Assembly: GCA_018394315.1 (NCBI GenBank)
Contig: CP074575.1
Location: 1,969,501-2,033,500, forward strand
Direction of reading: 5' to 3'
Source of the DNA: Mycoplasmatota bacterium
GTDB lineage: Bacteria > Bacillota_I > Bacilli_A > MAG-NZ
DNA length: 64,000 nt
The notes beneath the pieces were generated by a model. That model had not been told where the DNA came from. It was given only the letters and a program-made list of their open reading frames with translations, and did no database searches. Below are positions 1 through 8,244 of the stretch, one piece after another. The position numbers were made by a program, and so were the translations under genes. How positions within the stretch are numbered: the first letter of the stretch is position 1; every line of letters begins with the position of its first letter.

Positions 1-645
1 ATTTGGGAATTCTTTTAATATCTCACTCAAATCATCTAGCTTTATTTCCATTCTACTGATGATGACAAGCATAAATTGATCTTTATAATAACTATTTCTG
101 ATAAGTACATTTCTTATTAACTTACTTACTGGTAATTTCTTGATGAACTTAATTATGTCTAAACCTTCACGGTTTAATATGTGACATTCCTCTATGTCAA
201 TAATGTCATGTGTACCCTTTTTATATAATCCAGCTTTATTATCAGCAAAAGGAATAATTAATTTGTTGCGGTAATTATAAGGATGCTCCATTCCAACACA
301 ACTATTGATTTTAGTATCAACTCCGCCTATCCTTTTTAACGTTTCCTTAACATGATTAGTCTTAAACCTAAGTTGCTCCTGATAACTCATATGCATTAAG
401 TGGCACCCACCACATTCTCCATAATATTTACATTTTGGTTCTACTCTTTCTTTCACGCCATTTATAATTTCTACAATCTTACCGAATGCCAAGTTCTTCT
501 TAAGATTAGTTATTTCAACTATTAATATTTCTCCCATAACCGCATTTGAGACGAAAATAGGAAAATTATCTACTTTCCCTACACCTAATCCATCATATGT
601 ATAATCAATTATTTCAACCTTATAATATTTATTTTTATCTAACAA
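1..645 (-). CDS. 23S rRNA (uracil-C5)-methyltransferase, RlmD/TrmA family (5' part, runs off the left edge)
   Basis: This open frame reads from a TTG at 645 leftward to the window edge without a stop, giving about 215 N-terminal residues. An AAGGTG ribosome site lies 7 nt before the TTG, and no ATG is available. The first 55 residues look like a TRAM RNA-binding domain. They are followed by the iron-sulfur cluster motif CKYYGECGGCHLMHM (about residues 70-84), which is typical of RlmD/RumA-type SAM-dependent rRNA uracil-C5 methyltransferases. A further Cys sits in the segment IEECHILN. The catalytic SAM domain with its nucleophilic Cys lies outside the window, so the exact rRNA position modified cannot be assigned. 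The gene is 33 nt downstream of the DUF2812 gene and may share its transcript. Confidence 0.85.
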   Translation of the reverse strand, partial: MLDKNKYYKVEIIDYTYDGLGVGKVDNFPIFVSNAVMGEILIVEITNLKKNLAFGKIVEIINGVKERVEPKCKYYGECGGCHLMHMSYQEQLRFKTNHVKETLKRIGGVDTKINSCVGMEHPYNYRNKLIIPFADNKAGLYKKGTHDIIDIEECHILNREGLDIIKFIKKLPVSKLIRNVLIRNSYYKDQFMLVIISRMEIKLDDLSEILKEFPN

Positions 646-677
646 AAAATCGCACCTTCTCTTATTTAGTAGAATAC

Positions 678-1229
678 TTACTCTTTAATACTTCTTCTTA
701 ATCTAAAATACACTTTAATCATTTTAAACATTGCAAACATATGAAGACCAGTTACGATTAATAGAATTACTCTAGAAAAGATGTAAAATTTAGAGTATTC
801 AGAACCACCAAAATCTATTTTTTCTAATAAAGGAAAGAATATAAGAGTCTGGTAATAAAGAGGAAAGCCTGTTATAGCTAAAAATACTAGTAAACGTTTA
901 TATTTTGCTCTTTTTGATTCGTTATTACTAAAAATTGTTATATCAGTATCCTCTTCCCACTCTCTAGAAAAATAATACCATCCACTGAACTTACAAACTA
1001 GGTCCCATCCTGAGTCCCTATACAACTGTAGATACTCCTCTTCACCCATATTATCAAAACTCTTAAAATCAAATTGGTATATTAACTTTCTAGGAATATC
1101 TTCTTCAAAAGTATACTTACCTAATTGTACCTTTTCAAGTCTATACCCTTTCATTGCCATATCCTCTAAAAAAAGTTTTTCCTTATCTTCATTCCAAGCA
1201 AAGAATATCTTTCTCACTACCTTTTTCAT
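678..1229 (-). CDS. DUF2812 domain membrane protein paired with PadR
   Basis: The protein has 183 residues. Residues 1-95 match the DUF2812 type: an opening FFAWNEDKEKLFLEDMAMKGY segment in two blocks, then a tryptophan/tyrosine-rich part (GWYYF). Two hydrophobic segments follow (about 112-132 and 148-170) with a basic C-terminus, so it is probably an inner-membrane protein with a cytoplasmic N-domain. Its start codon overlaps the stop of the PadR gene by one base (TAATG), which implies translational coupling. In Firmicutes, DUF2812 proteins commonly sit beside PadR regulators and are thought to work with them, but the biochemical role is not established. The family call is from sequence character; the function is unknown. 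Confidence 0.8.
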   Translation of the reverse strand: MKKVVRKIFFAWNEDKEKLFLEDMAMKGYRLEKVQLGKYTFEEDIPRKLIYQFDFKSFDNMGEEEYLQLYRDSGWDLVCKFSGWYYFSREWEEDTDITIFSNNESKRAKYKRLLVFLAITGFPLYYQTLIFFPLLEKIDFGGSEYSKFYIFSRVILLIVTGLHMFAMFKMIKVYFRLRRSIKE

Positions 1230-1552
1230 TATTCCCCTCCAATCTCTTTTATTCCATTATCTATCATCTCTTTTAACCTCTCTAATTCATGTTCTATGAG
1301 AGATCTACCTAAACTTGTAACTTCATACAATTTTCTTCTTTTATTATCTTTATCCTCACCTATTGAAGCTATAAGTTTATTCTTTAATAAAGTACTAATC
1401 GCACCATACAAGGTACCAGCAGCTAGCTTAACTCTTCCTTTACTCATTTCCTCTACTTTCTTAATTATTCCATATCCATGTAACGGATTTAGTAAGGATA
1501 GTAAAATATAATAAGTTGCTTCCGTTAAAGGTGAGAATTTTTTAAACTCCAT
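1229..1552 (-). CDS. PadR family transcriptional regulator
   Basis: The protein has 107 residues, the usual size for the short PadR subfamily. The winged-helix core is clear: TEATYYILLSLL, then HGYGIIKKVEE, then the recognition region LAAGTLYGAISTLLKNKLI, and the wing with DNKRRKLYEVTSLG. A short C-terminal dimerisation helix follows (about residues 85-107). The start is supported by an AGGAGGTG ribosome site directly upstream. The gene is first in an operon with the DUF2812 gene. A well-formed promoter and three evenly spaced copies of an 8-bp motif lie just upstream, as expected for autorepression. The inducer is not predictable from sequence. Confidence 0.92.
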   Translation of the reverse strand: MEFKKFSPLTEATYYILLSLLNPLHGYGIIKKVEEMSKGRVKLAAGTLYGAISTLLKNKLIASIGEDKDNKRRKLYEVTSLGRSLIEHELERLKEMIDNGIKEIGGE

Positions 1553-1568
1553 AACGCACCTCCTGTAT

Positions 1569-1606
1569 TATATCGTTACACTCTATATCGTTTAACTATA
1601 TATCGT
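1569..1606 (-). promoter_or_regulatory. Iterated PadR operator candidate: three TATATCGT repeats at a 15-bp period
   Basis: On the plus strand TATATCGT occurs at 1569, 1584 and 1599, exactly 15 bp apart, and a degraded fourth copy (TATAATAT) falls at 1614. The array lies between the -10 box and the ribosome site of the padR gene, where a bound repressor would block initiation or elongation. The spacing and identity are seen directly; PadR as the binding protein is inferred. Confidence 0.6.
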
Positions 1607-1614
1607 CCTTCTAT

Positions 1615-1643
1615 ATAATATCATATGTAGGTTTCTTGGTCAA
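1615..1643 (-). promoter_or_regulatory. Promoter of padR-DUF2812
   Basis: Reading leftward there is a -35 TTGACC (1643-1638), a 17-bp spacer and a -10 TATTAT (1620-1615). Transcription would begin near 1608, immediately upstream of the repeat array. Confidence 0.65.
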
Positions 1644-1768
1644 AATAATAAATTAAGAGAAAATTATATATTCGACTAGTCTAAAATCGACATTCTTCCT
1701 TAAATAATTTGTACTCTTTAAAAAAATTAGTTATCTTCTCTTATAATTTAAAATAATTCTTCTTGACA

Positions 1769-1796
1769 TTGACAGTATTTTCATGTATTCTATAAT
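1769..1796 (+). promoter_or_regulatory. Promoter of the tetR-flavoprotein genes
   Basis: A consensus -35 TTGACA (1769-1774), a 16-bp spacer and a consensus -10 TATAAT (1791-1796) lie 35 bp before the TetR start. A second TTGACA directly abuts upstream (1763-1768). Confidence 0.75.
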
Positions 1797-1830
1797 TAAA
1801 TAACACCCGTTACGAAAAGGAGTTTTAATT

Positions 1831-2397
1831 TTGGCTAGAAGAAAAGAATTCAGTAAAAAAGATATATTAGGTGCAGCATTTGAAATTGCGTGCAGAGATG
1901 GGTTAGAAGGTACTAGTATGCGAAAAATAGCTACTTTGTTGGGAAGTTCGGTTGCTCCGCTCTATATTAGTTATACGAACCGTGAAGAACTAATTAAGGA
2001 GATAGTAGCTAAAGCCCACAATGAAGTATTTAAGTTTCAAGAAGAAAAAATTTCAGAAAATAGTTATTACCAAAGGGGAGAATCATTACTTTTAGTCGCA
2101 AAGAAGTATCCTAAACTATTTGTTGATGTTATAAGTTATGATAGCAAGAATGAACCTGATCAGAAATTAATTAGTACACTTCTTTCAATTATGAGAAAAG
2201 ATGATAAATTGTGTAATTTTTCTGACAATCAGCTATTAAGAATCCATTCTAAAATTGATTTATTTATTTTCGGAGTAATAAGCGCTTTATACTCTGGATT
2301 ATTACCATCAGATGCAACCGACAAATATCTTCTTGATCTAATTAGAACGACACAAGATGATATAGTTACCGGTGAAATAAAAAGAAATTCTTTATAG
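1831..2397 (+). CDS. TetR/AcrR family transcriptional regulator
   Basis: The protein has 188 residues and starts at TTG, with an AAAAGGAG ribosome site 8 nt upstream. The N-terminal helix-turn-helix is typical: KKDILGAAFEIACRDGLEG, then TSMRKIATLLGSSVAPLYIS with the YTNREELIKEI extension (residues 8-60). The ligand domain (about 65-188) is helical and not diagnostic, and it resembles the TetR C-terminal regions seen beside flavoproteins. The gene is followed 84 nt later by a flavodoxin-fold reductase that it probably controls. A perfect 20-bp palindrome lies between them. A consensus promoter precedes the gene. Confidence 0.88.
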   Translation: MARRKEFSKKDILGAAFEIACRDGLEGTSMRKIATLLGSSVAPLYISYTNREELIKEIVAKAHNEVFKFQEEKISENSYYQRGESLLLVAKKYPKLFVDVISYDSKNEPDQKLISTLLSIMRKDDKLCNFSDNQLLRIHSKIDLFIFGVISALYSGLLPSDATDKYLLDLIRTTQDDIVTGEIKRNSL

Positions 2398-2427
2398 ATA
2401 ATATCCAATACTGAAAACATAAATGAC

Positions 2428-2447
2428 ATTGATTATTAATAATCAAT
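2428..2447. promoter_or_regulatory. Perfect 20-bp palindrome between tetR and the flavoprotein gene, operator candidate
   Basis: ATTGATTATTAATAATCAAT is fully self-complementary and sits 34 bp before the flavoprotein start. Its size suits a TetR-family dimer. No U-run follows, so it does not look like a terminator. Binding by the neighbouring TetR protein is inferred. Confidence 0.5.
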
Positions 2448-2481
2448 AAAGACCCTTTTAGTAATAGAAAGGAAAAAAAAT

Positions 2482-3195
2482 ATGAAAGTTATAGTTATTA
2501 ATGGGAGCCCAAAAACAAATGGAGGAAACACTCAGATAATTGTTAATTCATTTACTGAAGGTTTAAAAAAAGGTAACGCTAAAGTAAAAGAATATCATTT
2601 ATCGAACAAGGATGTTAATCACTGCACAGGTTGTTTCGATTGTTGGACGAAGCATCCTGGAACATGTAAATTTAAAGACGACATGCCTAAAATGATTTAT
2701 GACCTCTTAGACTCGGATTATTGCATATTATCAACTCCAGTTTATGGAGCACTAATGACAGGATATTTAAAGAATTTTCTAGATAGATTATTACCACTCG
2801 CAAGCCCATACATTTCAAAAAATGAAGATGGGACATTTTATCACGAAGGTAGAGTTTGTAAATATCCTAGATTTATTATAATTTCTACTGCAGGATTTCC
2901 TGGAGACAGGAACTTCGATTTTATTAAGGCATATTTTGATAATTTAAAACCAGTATTTGAGATTTATAGAAATTCAGCAGGAGTTTTAGATGCCACAAGA
3001 AGTGATGGTGAAGAATTGTACAATACTATTGAAGAATTCAAAAAAAGTGTTAAAGAAGCTGGTTATGAATTTGCATTGAACACAAAAATCCAACAAAGCA
3101 CCATAGACTCTATAAATAGAAGATTGCTTAGTGACGATGAATACATGAAAATTGTAAATAACTATTGGGATGAAAATGTAAAGGAAGCTAGTTAA
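2482..3195 (+). CDS. NAD(P)H-dependent FMN reductase / flavodoxin-family iron-sulfur flavoprotein
   Basis: The protein has 237 residues with an AGAAAGGA ribosome site. The flavodoxin-like fold begins MKVIVINGSPKTNGGNTQ, where the GSPKTNGGNT loop binds FMN phosphate. CTGCFDCW (about residues 49-56) is the cysteine pattern found in iron-sulfur flavoproteins and related reductases. STPVYGALMTGYLKNFLDR (about 91-109) is the second conserved FMN/dimer segment. The C-terminal 80 residues are an extension of unknown role. It is probably a cytosolic NAD(P)H-dependent flavin or quinone reductase, with the substrate unknown. It lies in the same direction as the tetR gene and is closed by a strong terminator. 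Confidence 0.82.
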   Translation: MKVIVINGSPKTNGGNTQIIVNSFTEGLKKGNAKVKEYHLSNKDVNHCTGCFDCWTKHPGTCKFKDDMPKMIYDLLDSDYCILSTPVYGALMTGYLKNFLDRLLPLASPYISKNEDGTFYHEGRVCKYPRFIIISTAGFPGDRNFDFIKAYFDNLKPVFEIYRNSAGVLDATRSDGEELYNTIEEFKKSVKEAGYEFALNTKIQQSTIDSINRRLLSDDEYMKIVNNYWDENVKEAS

Positions 3196-3229
3196 TCAAA
3201 ATGAAGTGCCTCAAGATAATAAAAATAAG

Positions 3230-3261
3230 AAAGTGTTTCAGCGACTGAAACACTTTTTTTT
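3230..3261 (+). terminator. Intrinsic terminator after the flavoprotein gene
   Basis: An 11-bp perfect stem (AAGTGTTTCAG / CTGAAACACTT) with a CGA loop is followed by a run of T. The opposite strand also has a T-rich tail, so it may also stop acpS transcripts. Confidence 0.9.
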
Positions 3262-3292
3262 TGGTATAACATAAATTTGTATATAAATACTA

Positions 3293-3631
3293 TTAATTCT
3301 CTAACACAACAAACGCAACGGCGTAATCTATAGTATGAGAAATTGTTAAATGAATTTTATAATCTAAATATTCACAAATAGGTTTCCCTTTTTTACTTAC
3401 AATTTCAATATCTAAGAAGCTGATATCACCAATTCCAGTACCAATTGCTTTTGAAAATGCTTCCTTAGCTGCAAATCTCCCCGCTAAGAACTCTATCTTT
3501 CTTTTCTCACTTTTATAACTATTTAAAATATCAATTTCATTAGTTGTTAATATTCGTTTTATAAACTTTTCGTTATAATTATCTTTTATTCTTTTGATTT
3601 CAATCAAGTCAGTTCCTATACCGTATATCAT
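3293..3631 (-). CDS. acpS: Holo-[acyl-carrier-protein] synthase
   Basis: AcpS transfers the 4'-phosphopantetheine of CoA to the serine of acyl carrier protein, activating fatty-acid synthesis in the cytosol. The 112-residue length is normal for the trimeric AcpS type. The Mg-binding signature is present: GIGTDLIEI near the N-terminus (Asp 8) and [15 protein letters not shown] (about residues 53-67, with Glu 57). The C-terminal [15 protein letters not shown] matches the family (SHxxxxAxAxVVLE). The start overlaps the uvrB stop by four bases (ATGA), so the two genes are coupled. An acpS-uvrB pairing is not one I know as conserved. Confidence 0.95.
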   Translation of the reverse strand: MIYGIGTDLIEIKRIKDNYNEKFIKRILTTNEIDILNSYKSEKRKIEFLAGRFAAKEAFSKAIGTGIGDISFLDIEIVSKKGKPICEYLDYKIHLTISHTIDYAVAFVVLEN

Positions 3632-5580
3632 AAGTCACCTTTTAGTTCAAGAATTAAGTCTCTTAATGTAGCTGCTCGTTCAAACTCTAAATTTCTGGCT
3701 GCTTTTCTCATTTCTTTATCCAGATCTTTAATCATTTTTTCCAGTTGTGGTTTAGTCATCTTTTTACCTGAAGGATATTTTTCAGTGATTTCTTCAGTTA
3801 TTTTTATAGATTCTGGTATTGCTTTTTCAATCGTTTGAGGAATAATTCCATGTTCTTTATTATACTCATCCTGAATCTTCCTTCTTCTATTCGTTTCATC
3901 TATTGCGATTTGCATAGAATTAGTCAGTTTATTTGCATACATAATTACTGTTCCTGCACTATTTCTCGCGGCTCGTCCGATTGTTTGAATTAAACTTCTT
4001 TCACTTCTTAAAAATCCTTCCTTATCAGCATCAAGTATTGTTATTAAGGATACCTCTGGAATATCTAAACCTTCTCTTAAAAGATTTATCCCTACGATAC
4101 AGTCATATATACCTCGGCGTAAATCTCTTATAATCTCAATCCTTTCAAGAGATTTAATCTTACTGTGTAAGTAAGCAACCTTTATTCCAATCTCTTTTAA
4201 GTAATCGGTTAAGTCTTCACTCATTTTAATTGTCAAAGTTGTAATTAGAGTTCTCTCTTTCTTCTTTATTCTTAACTTAAGTTCCGATATTAAATCGTCA
4301 ATTTGACCCTCGCTTGATCTAACTTCGACATAAGGATCAAGTAGTCCCGTAGGTCTAATAATTTGTTCTACAATTTGTTCTCCATGTTCAAGTTCATATG
4401 GCCCTGGTGTGGCTGATACATATATAACTTGTTCTAGTTTTTCTTCGAATTCGTCAAAATCAAGTGGTCTATTGTCTAAAGCGCTCGGTAATCTAAACCC
4501 ATGATCAACTAGACTCATCTTACGTGCTCTATCACCTTTATACATTCCTCTTACTTGTGGTAATGTTACGTGTGACTCATCAATAACCATTAAAAAATCA
4601 TCAAAGAAATCGATCAATGTATAAGGAGTCTCTCCCTCTTCCCTTAAACTAAGATGTCTTGAATAGTTTTCGACTCCTTGACATGTTCCCATTTCTTGTA
4701 ACATCTCTAAGTCGTAGTTAGTTCTTTGGCGCAGTCTTTGTTCTTCTAGTAGTTGGTTATTTTCTTTTAATTTAACTAATCTTTCGGCTAACTCATTTTT
4801 GATCCTTCGAATTGCTTCTTCGAATTTATCAGTATTAGTAACAAAGTGACTTGCGGGGAATAAAGAAATGTACTTAAGCTCTCTTAATATTTCTCCAGAC
4901 ACAATATTAAATTCTCTAATTCTTTCAATTTCATCATCAAAGAATTCAACTCTAATCGCCTTATCTTTTCTATATGTAGGTAGTATTTCTACGACGTCAC
5001 CTCTTACTCTAAATGTTCCTCTATCAAATTCTATATTGTTTCGAACATAATAATTATCAACTAGTTGGCTCAATAAATTATCTCTGCCATATTCAGTCTT
5101 AGTTCTTAGTGTAATCATTCTAGACTTATAGTCCTCAGGATCACCAATACCATAAATACAACTAACAGATGCAATAACAATTACATCTTTTCTTTCTAAA
5201 ATACTAGCAGTAGCTGCATGTCTCATCTCATCTATTTCTTGATTGATTGATGCATCCTTTTCAATATAAGTATCTGAGTGTGCTACATAAGCTTCAGGTT
5301 GATAATAATCATAATACGAAATAAAATACTCAACTCTATTTTCAGGAAAAAATTCTTTAAATTCATTATAAAGTTGTCCAGCTAATGTTTTATTATGCGC
5401 TAATACTAAAACGGGTTTATTTATATCTTTTATCACATTACTTATAGTAAATGTTTTTCCTGTTCCTGTAGCACCTAAAAGTACTTGCTTTTTCAAGCCT
5501 TTATTAATACCATCTACTAATTGTTTAATAGCTCTTCCTTGATCTCCTGCTGGTTTAAAATCTGAGACTAGTTTATACAT
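3628..5580 (-). CDS. uvrB: Excinuclease ABC subunit B
   Basis: UvrB is the damage-verifying helicase of nucleotide excision repair and works with UvrA and UvrC. At 650 residues it is close to full length (about 660). It has the Walker A GATGTGKT (residues 37-44), the beta-hairpin region [11 protein letters not shown] (about 89-99), DESH (Walker B, about 336-339), the SF2 motif [11 protein letters not shown] (about 536-544) and a C-terminal UVR domain (about 612-647: [21 protein letters not shown]) that contacts UvrC. The AAAGG ribosome site and a TATAAT (5605-5600) lie just upstream, so it can be transcribed independently of hydF, whose terminator is 33 bp away. acpS is translationally coupled downstream. 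Confidence 0.97.
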   Translation of the reverse strand: MYKLVSDFKPAGDQGRAIKQLVDGINKGLKKQVLLGATGTGKTFTISNVIKDINKPVLVLAHNKTLAGQLYNEFKEFFPENRVEYFISYYDYYQPEAYVAHSDTYIEKDASINQEIDEMRHAATASILERKDVIVIASVSCIYGIGDPEDYKSRMITLRTKTEYGRDNLLSQLVDNYYVRNNIEFDRGTFRVRGDVVEILPTYRKDKAIRVEFFDDEIERIREFNIVSGEILRELKYISLFPASHFVTNTDKFEEAIRRIKNELAERLVKLKENNQLLEEQRLRQRTNYDLEMLQEMGTCQGVENYSRHLSLREEGETPYTLIDFFDDFLMVIDESHVTLPQVRGMYKGDRARKMSLVDHGFRLPSALDNRPLDFDEFEEKLEQVIYVSATPGPYELEHGEQIVEQIIRPTGLLDPYVEVRSSEGQIDDLISELKLRIKKKERTLITTLTIKMSEDLTDYLKEIGIKVAYLHSKIKSLERIEIIRDLRRGIYDCIVGINLLREGLDIPEVSLITILDADKEGFLRSERSLIQTIGRAARNSAGTVIMYANKLTNSMQIAIDETNRRRKIQDEYNKEHGIIPQTIEKAIPESIKITEEITEKYPSGKKMTKPQLEKMIKDLDKEMRKAARNLEFERAATLRDLILELKGDL

Positions 5581-5612
5581 ATAATCATTCCTTTAGACTA
5601 TTATAACATTCA

Positions 5613-5640
5613 AAATAAAAAAAAGAATGAAAATCATTCT
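5613..5640 (-). terminator. Intrinsic terminator of the hyd operon, touching the hydF stop codon
   Basis: On the minus strand AGAATGA-TTT-TCATTCT (5640-5624) is followed by a long T run. The stem begins at the last base of hydF. Confidence 0.88.
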
Positions 5641-6842
5641 CATTCTTCATATATAGTTTTAACATTAGGGAATAAATCCAAAGCTCTTTCAAATATTCCG
5701 TGAACATAAGCTATCAATACTCCATAGTTCACAATTGGTATTTCTTTCTCCTTAGCTTGATTAATTCTATGTAGTACTTCTTTTCTATTCAACATACAAG
5801 CTCCACAGTGAACTATTAATTGATAATCCTTGATATTTTCAGGAAAACCATGACCAGAGTAATAATCAAATATTATCGACTTACCTGTACTTTTAGTTAA
5901 CCATCTTGGTATTTTTACAGTACCAATGTCATCTGCTTGACGATGATGCGTACAGCCCTCAGCAATTAGTACTTTATCATCATCTTTCAAACTATCGATA
6001 GATTTTGCCCCTCTTACTAGTTCTTCAAGATCACCCTTATGCCTAGCAAAAAGTATACTAAACGAAGTTAGCGGTATATCTTCTGGTACAATTTTAGAAA
6101 CCATCCCAAAGGCTTGTGAATCAGTTATAACCATCTTCGGCTTATTCTTTAAACTCTCTAAGGTCTTCTCTAACTCAAATTCTTTAGTTACTAGCCCAAT
6201 ACCATCGCTATCTAATATATCTCTTAGAACCTGTTGTTGAGGTAAAATGATTCTGCCCTTTGGTGCTGCTGAATCAATAGGAGTAACTAATACAACAACA
6301 TCACTAGGGTCAATCAAATCTCCTACTATTTCGAATTTATCTTCAGTTGCTGCAATTTTTCCTAATTCTTTTTTAAGTTTCTCAATACCCTCTTTAGTTT
6401 TACTTGATACGTTAACTACTTTAAAATCAACCGAATGCACTCTAATTTCATTAGCTAAGTCTGTTTTATGAGCAACTATAATTCCTGGAAGTCCTTTGTC
6501 TTTAACTTTTCTAATGATTTCTTCGTCAAATCTATCTATTCCAGTTGATGCGTCAACAACTATTATCGCAATATCAGCTTTATTTAGAACACTTAAGGAT
6601 TTACTAACTCTTAATTCACCTAATATACCTACATCATCTAATCCTGCAGTGTCGATTAAGACACATGGCCCTAAAGGTAATATCTCAATGGTTTTAAATA
6701 CCGGGTCTGCGGTTGTTCCTAAAACATCTGAAACAATCGCTATATCCTGATTAGTCAATGCGTTTATTAAACTTGACTTTCCAGAATTTCTTTTACCGAA
6801 TATCGCAATGTGAAATCTATTTGATCTTGGTGTGTTTTTCAT
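5640..6842 (-). CDS. hydF: [FeFe] hydrogenase H-cluster maturation GTPase HydF
   Basis: HydF is the GTPase scaffold on which the [2Fe] subcluster is assembled before transfer to the hydrogenase HydA. The N-terminal G domain shows G1 GKRNSGKSS (about residues 15-23), G3 DTAGLDD (about 60) and G4 HKTD. The C-terminal cluster-binding part has the conserved CTHH (about 295) and HCGAC (about 343-347) that hold the [4Fe-4S] cluster. I chose the ATG at 6842 because GAGGGTG sits at the right distance from it; a GTG at 6851 overlaps that site. It follows hydG by 15 nt in one operon (hydE-hydG-hydF). The full length of about 400 residues is normal. Confidence 0.96.
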   Translation of the reverse strand: MKNTPRSNRFHIAIFGKRNSGKSSLINALTNQDIAIVSDVLGTTADPVFKTIEILPLGPCVLIDTAGLDDVGILGELRVSKSLSVLNKADIAIIVVDASTGIDRFDEEIIRKVKDKGLPGIIVAHKTDLANEIRVHSVDFKVVNVSSKTKEGIEKLKKELGKIAATEDKFEIVGDLIDPSDVVVLVTPIDSAAPKGRIILPQQQVLRDILDSDGIGLVTKEFELEKTLESLKNKPKMVITDSQAFGMVSKIVPEDIPLTSFSILFARHKGDLEELVRGAKSIDSLKDDDKVLIAEGCTHHRQADDIGTVKIPRWLTKSTGKSIIFDYYSGHGFPENIKDYQLIVHCGACMLNRKEVLHRINQAKEKEIPIVNYGVLIAYVHGIFERALDLFPNVKTIYEE

Positions 6843-6857
6843 GTAATTCACCCTCTT

Positions 6858-8243
6858 TTATAAGAATAAATCTCTTTCCCCATTCTCTATCCTATTTATA
6901 TTTTCTCGCGTAAGCTCTCTGATTTTATCATTTTTTAACTTATCTATAGATGAAAGGATAAATTTCTTTCCTTTTACTTTCAACTCTTCGTCAGCGCAAT
7001 CATCTAAATATTCCATTAATGTCATTAGTGCGTTTGGTTCACAAACATTATGAATTTGACCAGACTTAGCTAATTGCATAAATCTATCACCTGTTCTCCC
7101 ACTTCTGTAACAGGCCGTACAGAAAGAAGGGATGTAACCATCATCTACTAAATCGTTAATTACCTGTAATACACTTCTTTCATCTGATAACTCAAATTGC
7201 GGAACTTCCTTCTGTATTCCAGCCTTTTTAGCTTCTTCATCCTCAACATATCCGCCAACTTCAGTTATTGATCCAGCACTAATCTGAGAAACGCCTTGAT
7301 TCAATAACCTTTCTCGCATTTCTTGAGTTTCTCTTGTAGATAAAATAATTCCAGTGAATGGTATTACCAATCTAATTATTGATACTACATGCTTGAATTC
7401 TTCATCAGTTACTAAATGCGGAAACTCGTTTAAATCCATTCCTTCAGCTTTTTTCAATCTAGGTACAGAAACTGTATGGAATCCCACACCAAAATTTTCT
7501 TCAAGATGTTCGTTATGAATTAAAAGAGCTAACACCTCATATTTATAATCATATAATCCAAGTAAGATTCCAGCTCCAACATCATCAATTCCCGCTTCTT
7601 GTGCTCTATCAAACGCTGTAAGATGATAATCATAATCACCTTTTAGTGACTTTGGATGCATAAATTCAAACGTTGGTTTATGATATGTCTCTTGAAATAG
7701 AATATAAGTACCAATACCAACCTCTAATAACTTCTTATAATTTTCAACTGTAGTTGCAGCAACATTAACATTAATTCTCCTAATATCACTAGACTCATAG
7801 ATTGCGTTTAAACAATCTAAAAAATATTCTATAGGTAAATTAACCGGGTCTTCCCCAGACTCAAATGCTAAACGCTTATGACCTGCTTTTTCTAGTATTA
7901 AAGCCTCTTGTTTTACTTGTTCAATTGTAAGTTTCTTTCTTGGAAATTTGTTATCTCTTTTATAACCACAATATTTACAGTTATTAACGCAATAATCTGA
8001 CACATATATAGGGGCAAAAGTTACTATTCTTTTTCCGTAAATCTCTTCTTTAATCTTACCAGCAATTTCATAGATTTTTTCTATTTGTTCATTTTCAGAC
8101 GCATTTAATAATCTTGCTACTTCAAGATGAGATAATTTTTCTCTTCTATAAGTTTTTTCTAGAATTTTTTCTATTTGTTCATGTGTAGGGTTTTCACCCT
8201 CCTTTAAAACTTTCTCTATATATTCAGCATTCAAATTTTTCAT
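6858..8243 (-). CDS. hydG: [FeFe] hydrogenase H-cluster radical SAM maturase HydG (tyrosine lyase)
   Basis: HydG cleaves tyrosine to give the CO and CN ligands of the H-cluster. The radical-SAM motif CVNNCKYC is at about residues 83-90. The second, C-terminal cluster motif CTACYRSGRTG is at about 371, with a third Cys in HNVCEPN about 22 residues on, as expected for HydG rather than ThiH. The length of 461 is normal. A GGAGG ribosome site precedes the ATG. The preceding hydE gene ends one base away, so the genes are co-transcribed. The hydrogenase structural gene hydA is not in this window. Confidence 0.97.
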   Translation of the reverse strand: MKNLNAEYIEKVLKEGENPTHEQIEKILEKTYRREKLSHLEVARLLNASENEQIEKIYEIAGKIKEEIYGKRIVTFAPIYVSDYCVNNCKYCGYKRDNKFPRKKLTIEQVKQEALILEKAGHKRLAFESGEDPVNLPIEYFLDCLNAIYESSDIRRINVNVAATTVENYKKLLEVGIGTYILFQETYHKPTFEFMHPKSLKGDYDYHLTAFDRAQEAGIDDVGAGILLGLYDYKYEVLALLIHNEHLEENFGVGFHTVSVPRLKKAEGMDLNEFPHLVTDEEFKHVVSIIRLVIPFTGIILSTRETQEMRERLLNQGVSQISAGSITEVGGYVEDEEAKKAGIQKEVPQFELSDERSVLQVINDLVDDGYIPSFCTACYRSGRTGDRFMQLAKSGQIHNVCEPNALMTLMEYLDDCADEELKVKGKKFILSSIDKLKNDKIRELTRENINRIENGERDLFL

Positions 8244-8244
8244 A

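Noticed and set aside
1296-1511. Plus-strand open frame opposite padR
   Set aside because: It lies wholly within the padR gene on the other strand, has no ribosome site and its hydrophobic composition mirrors the padR codons.
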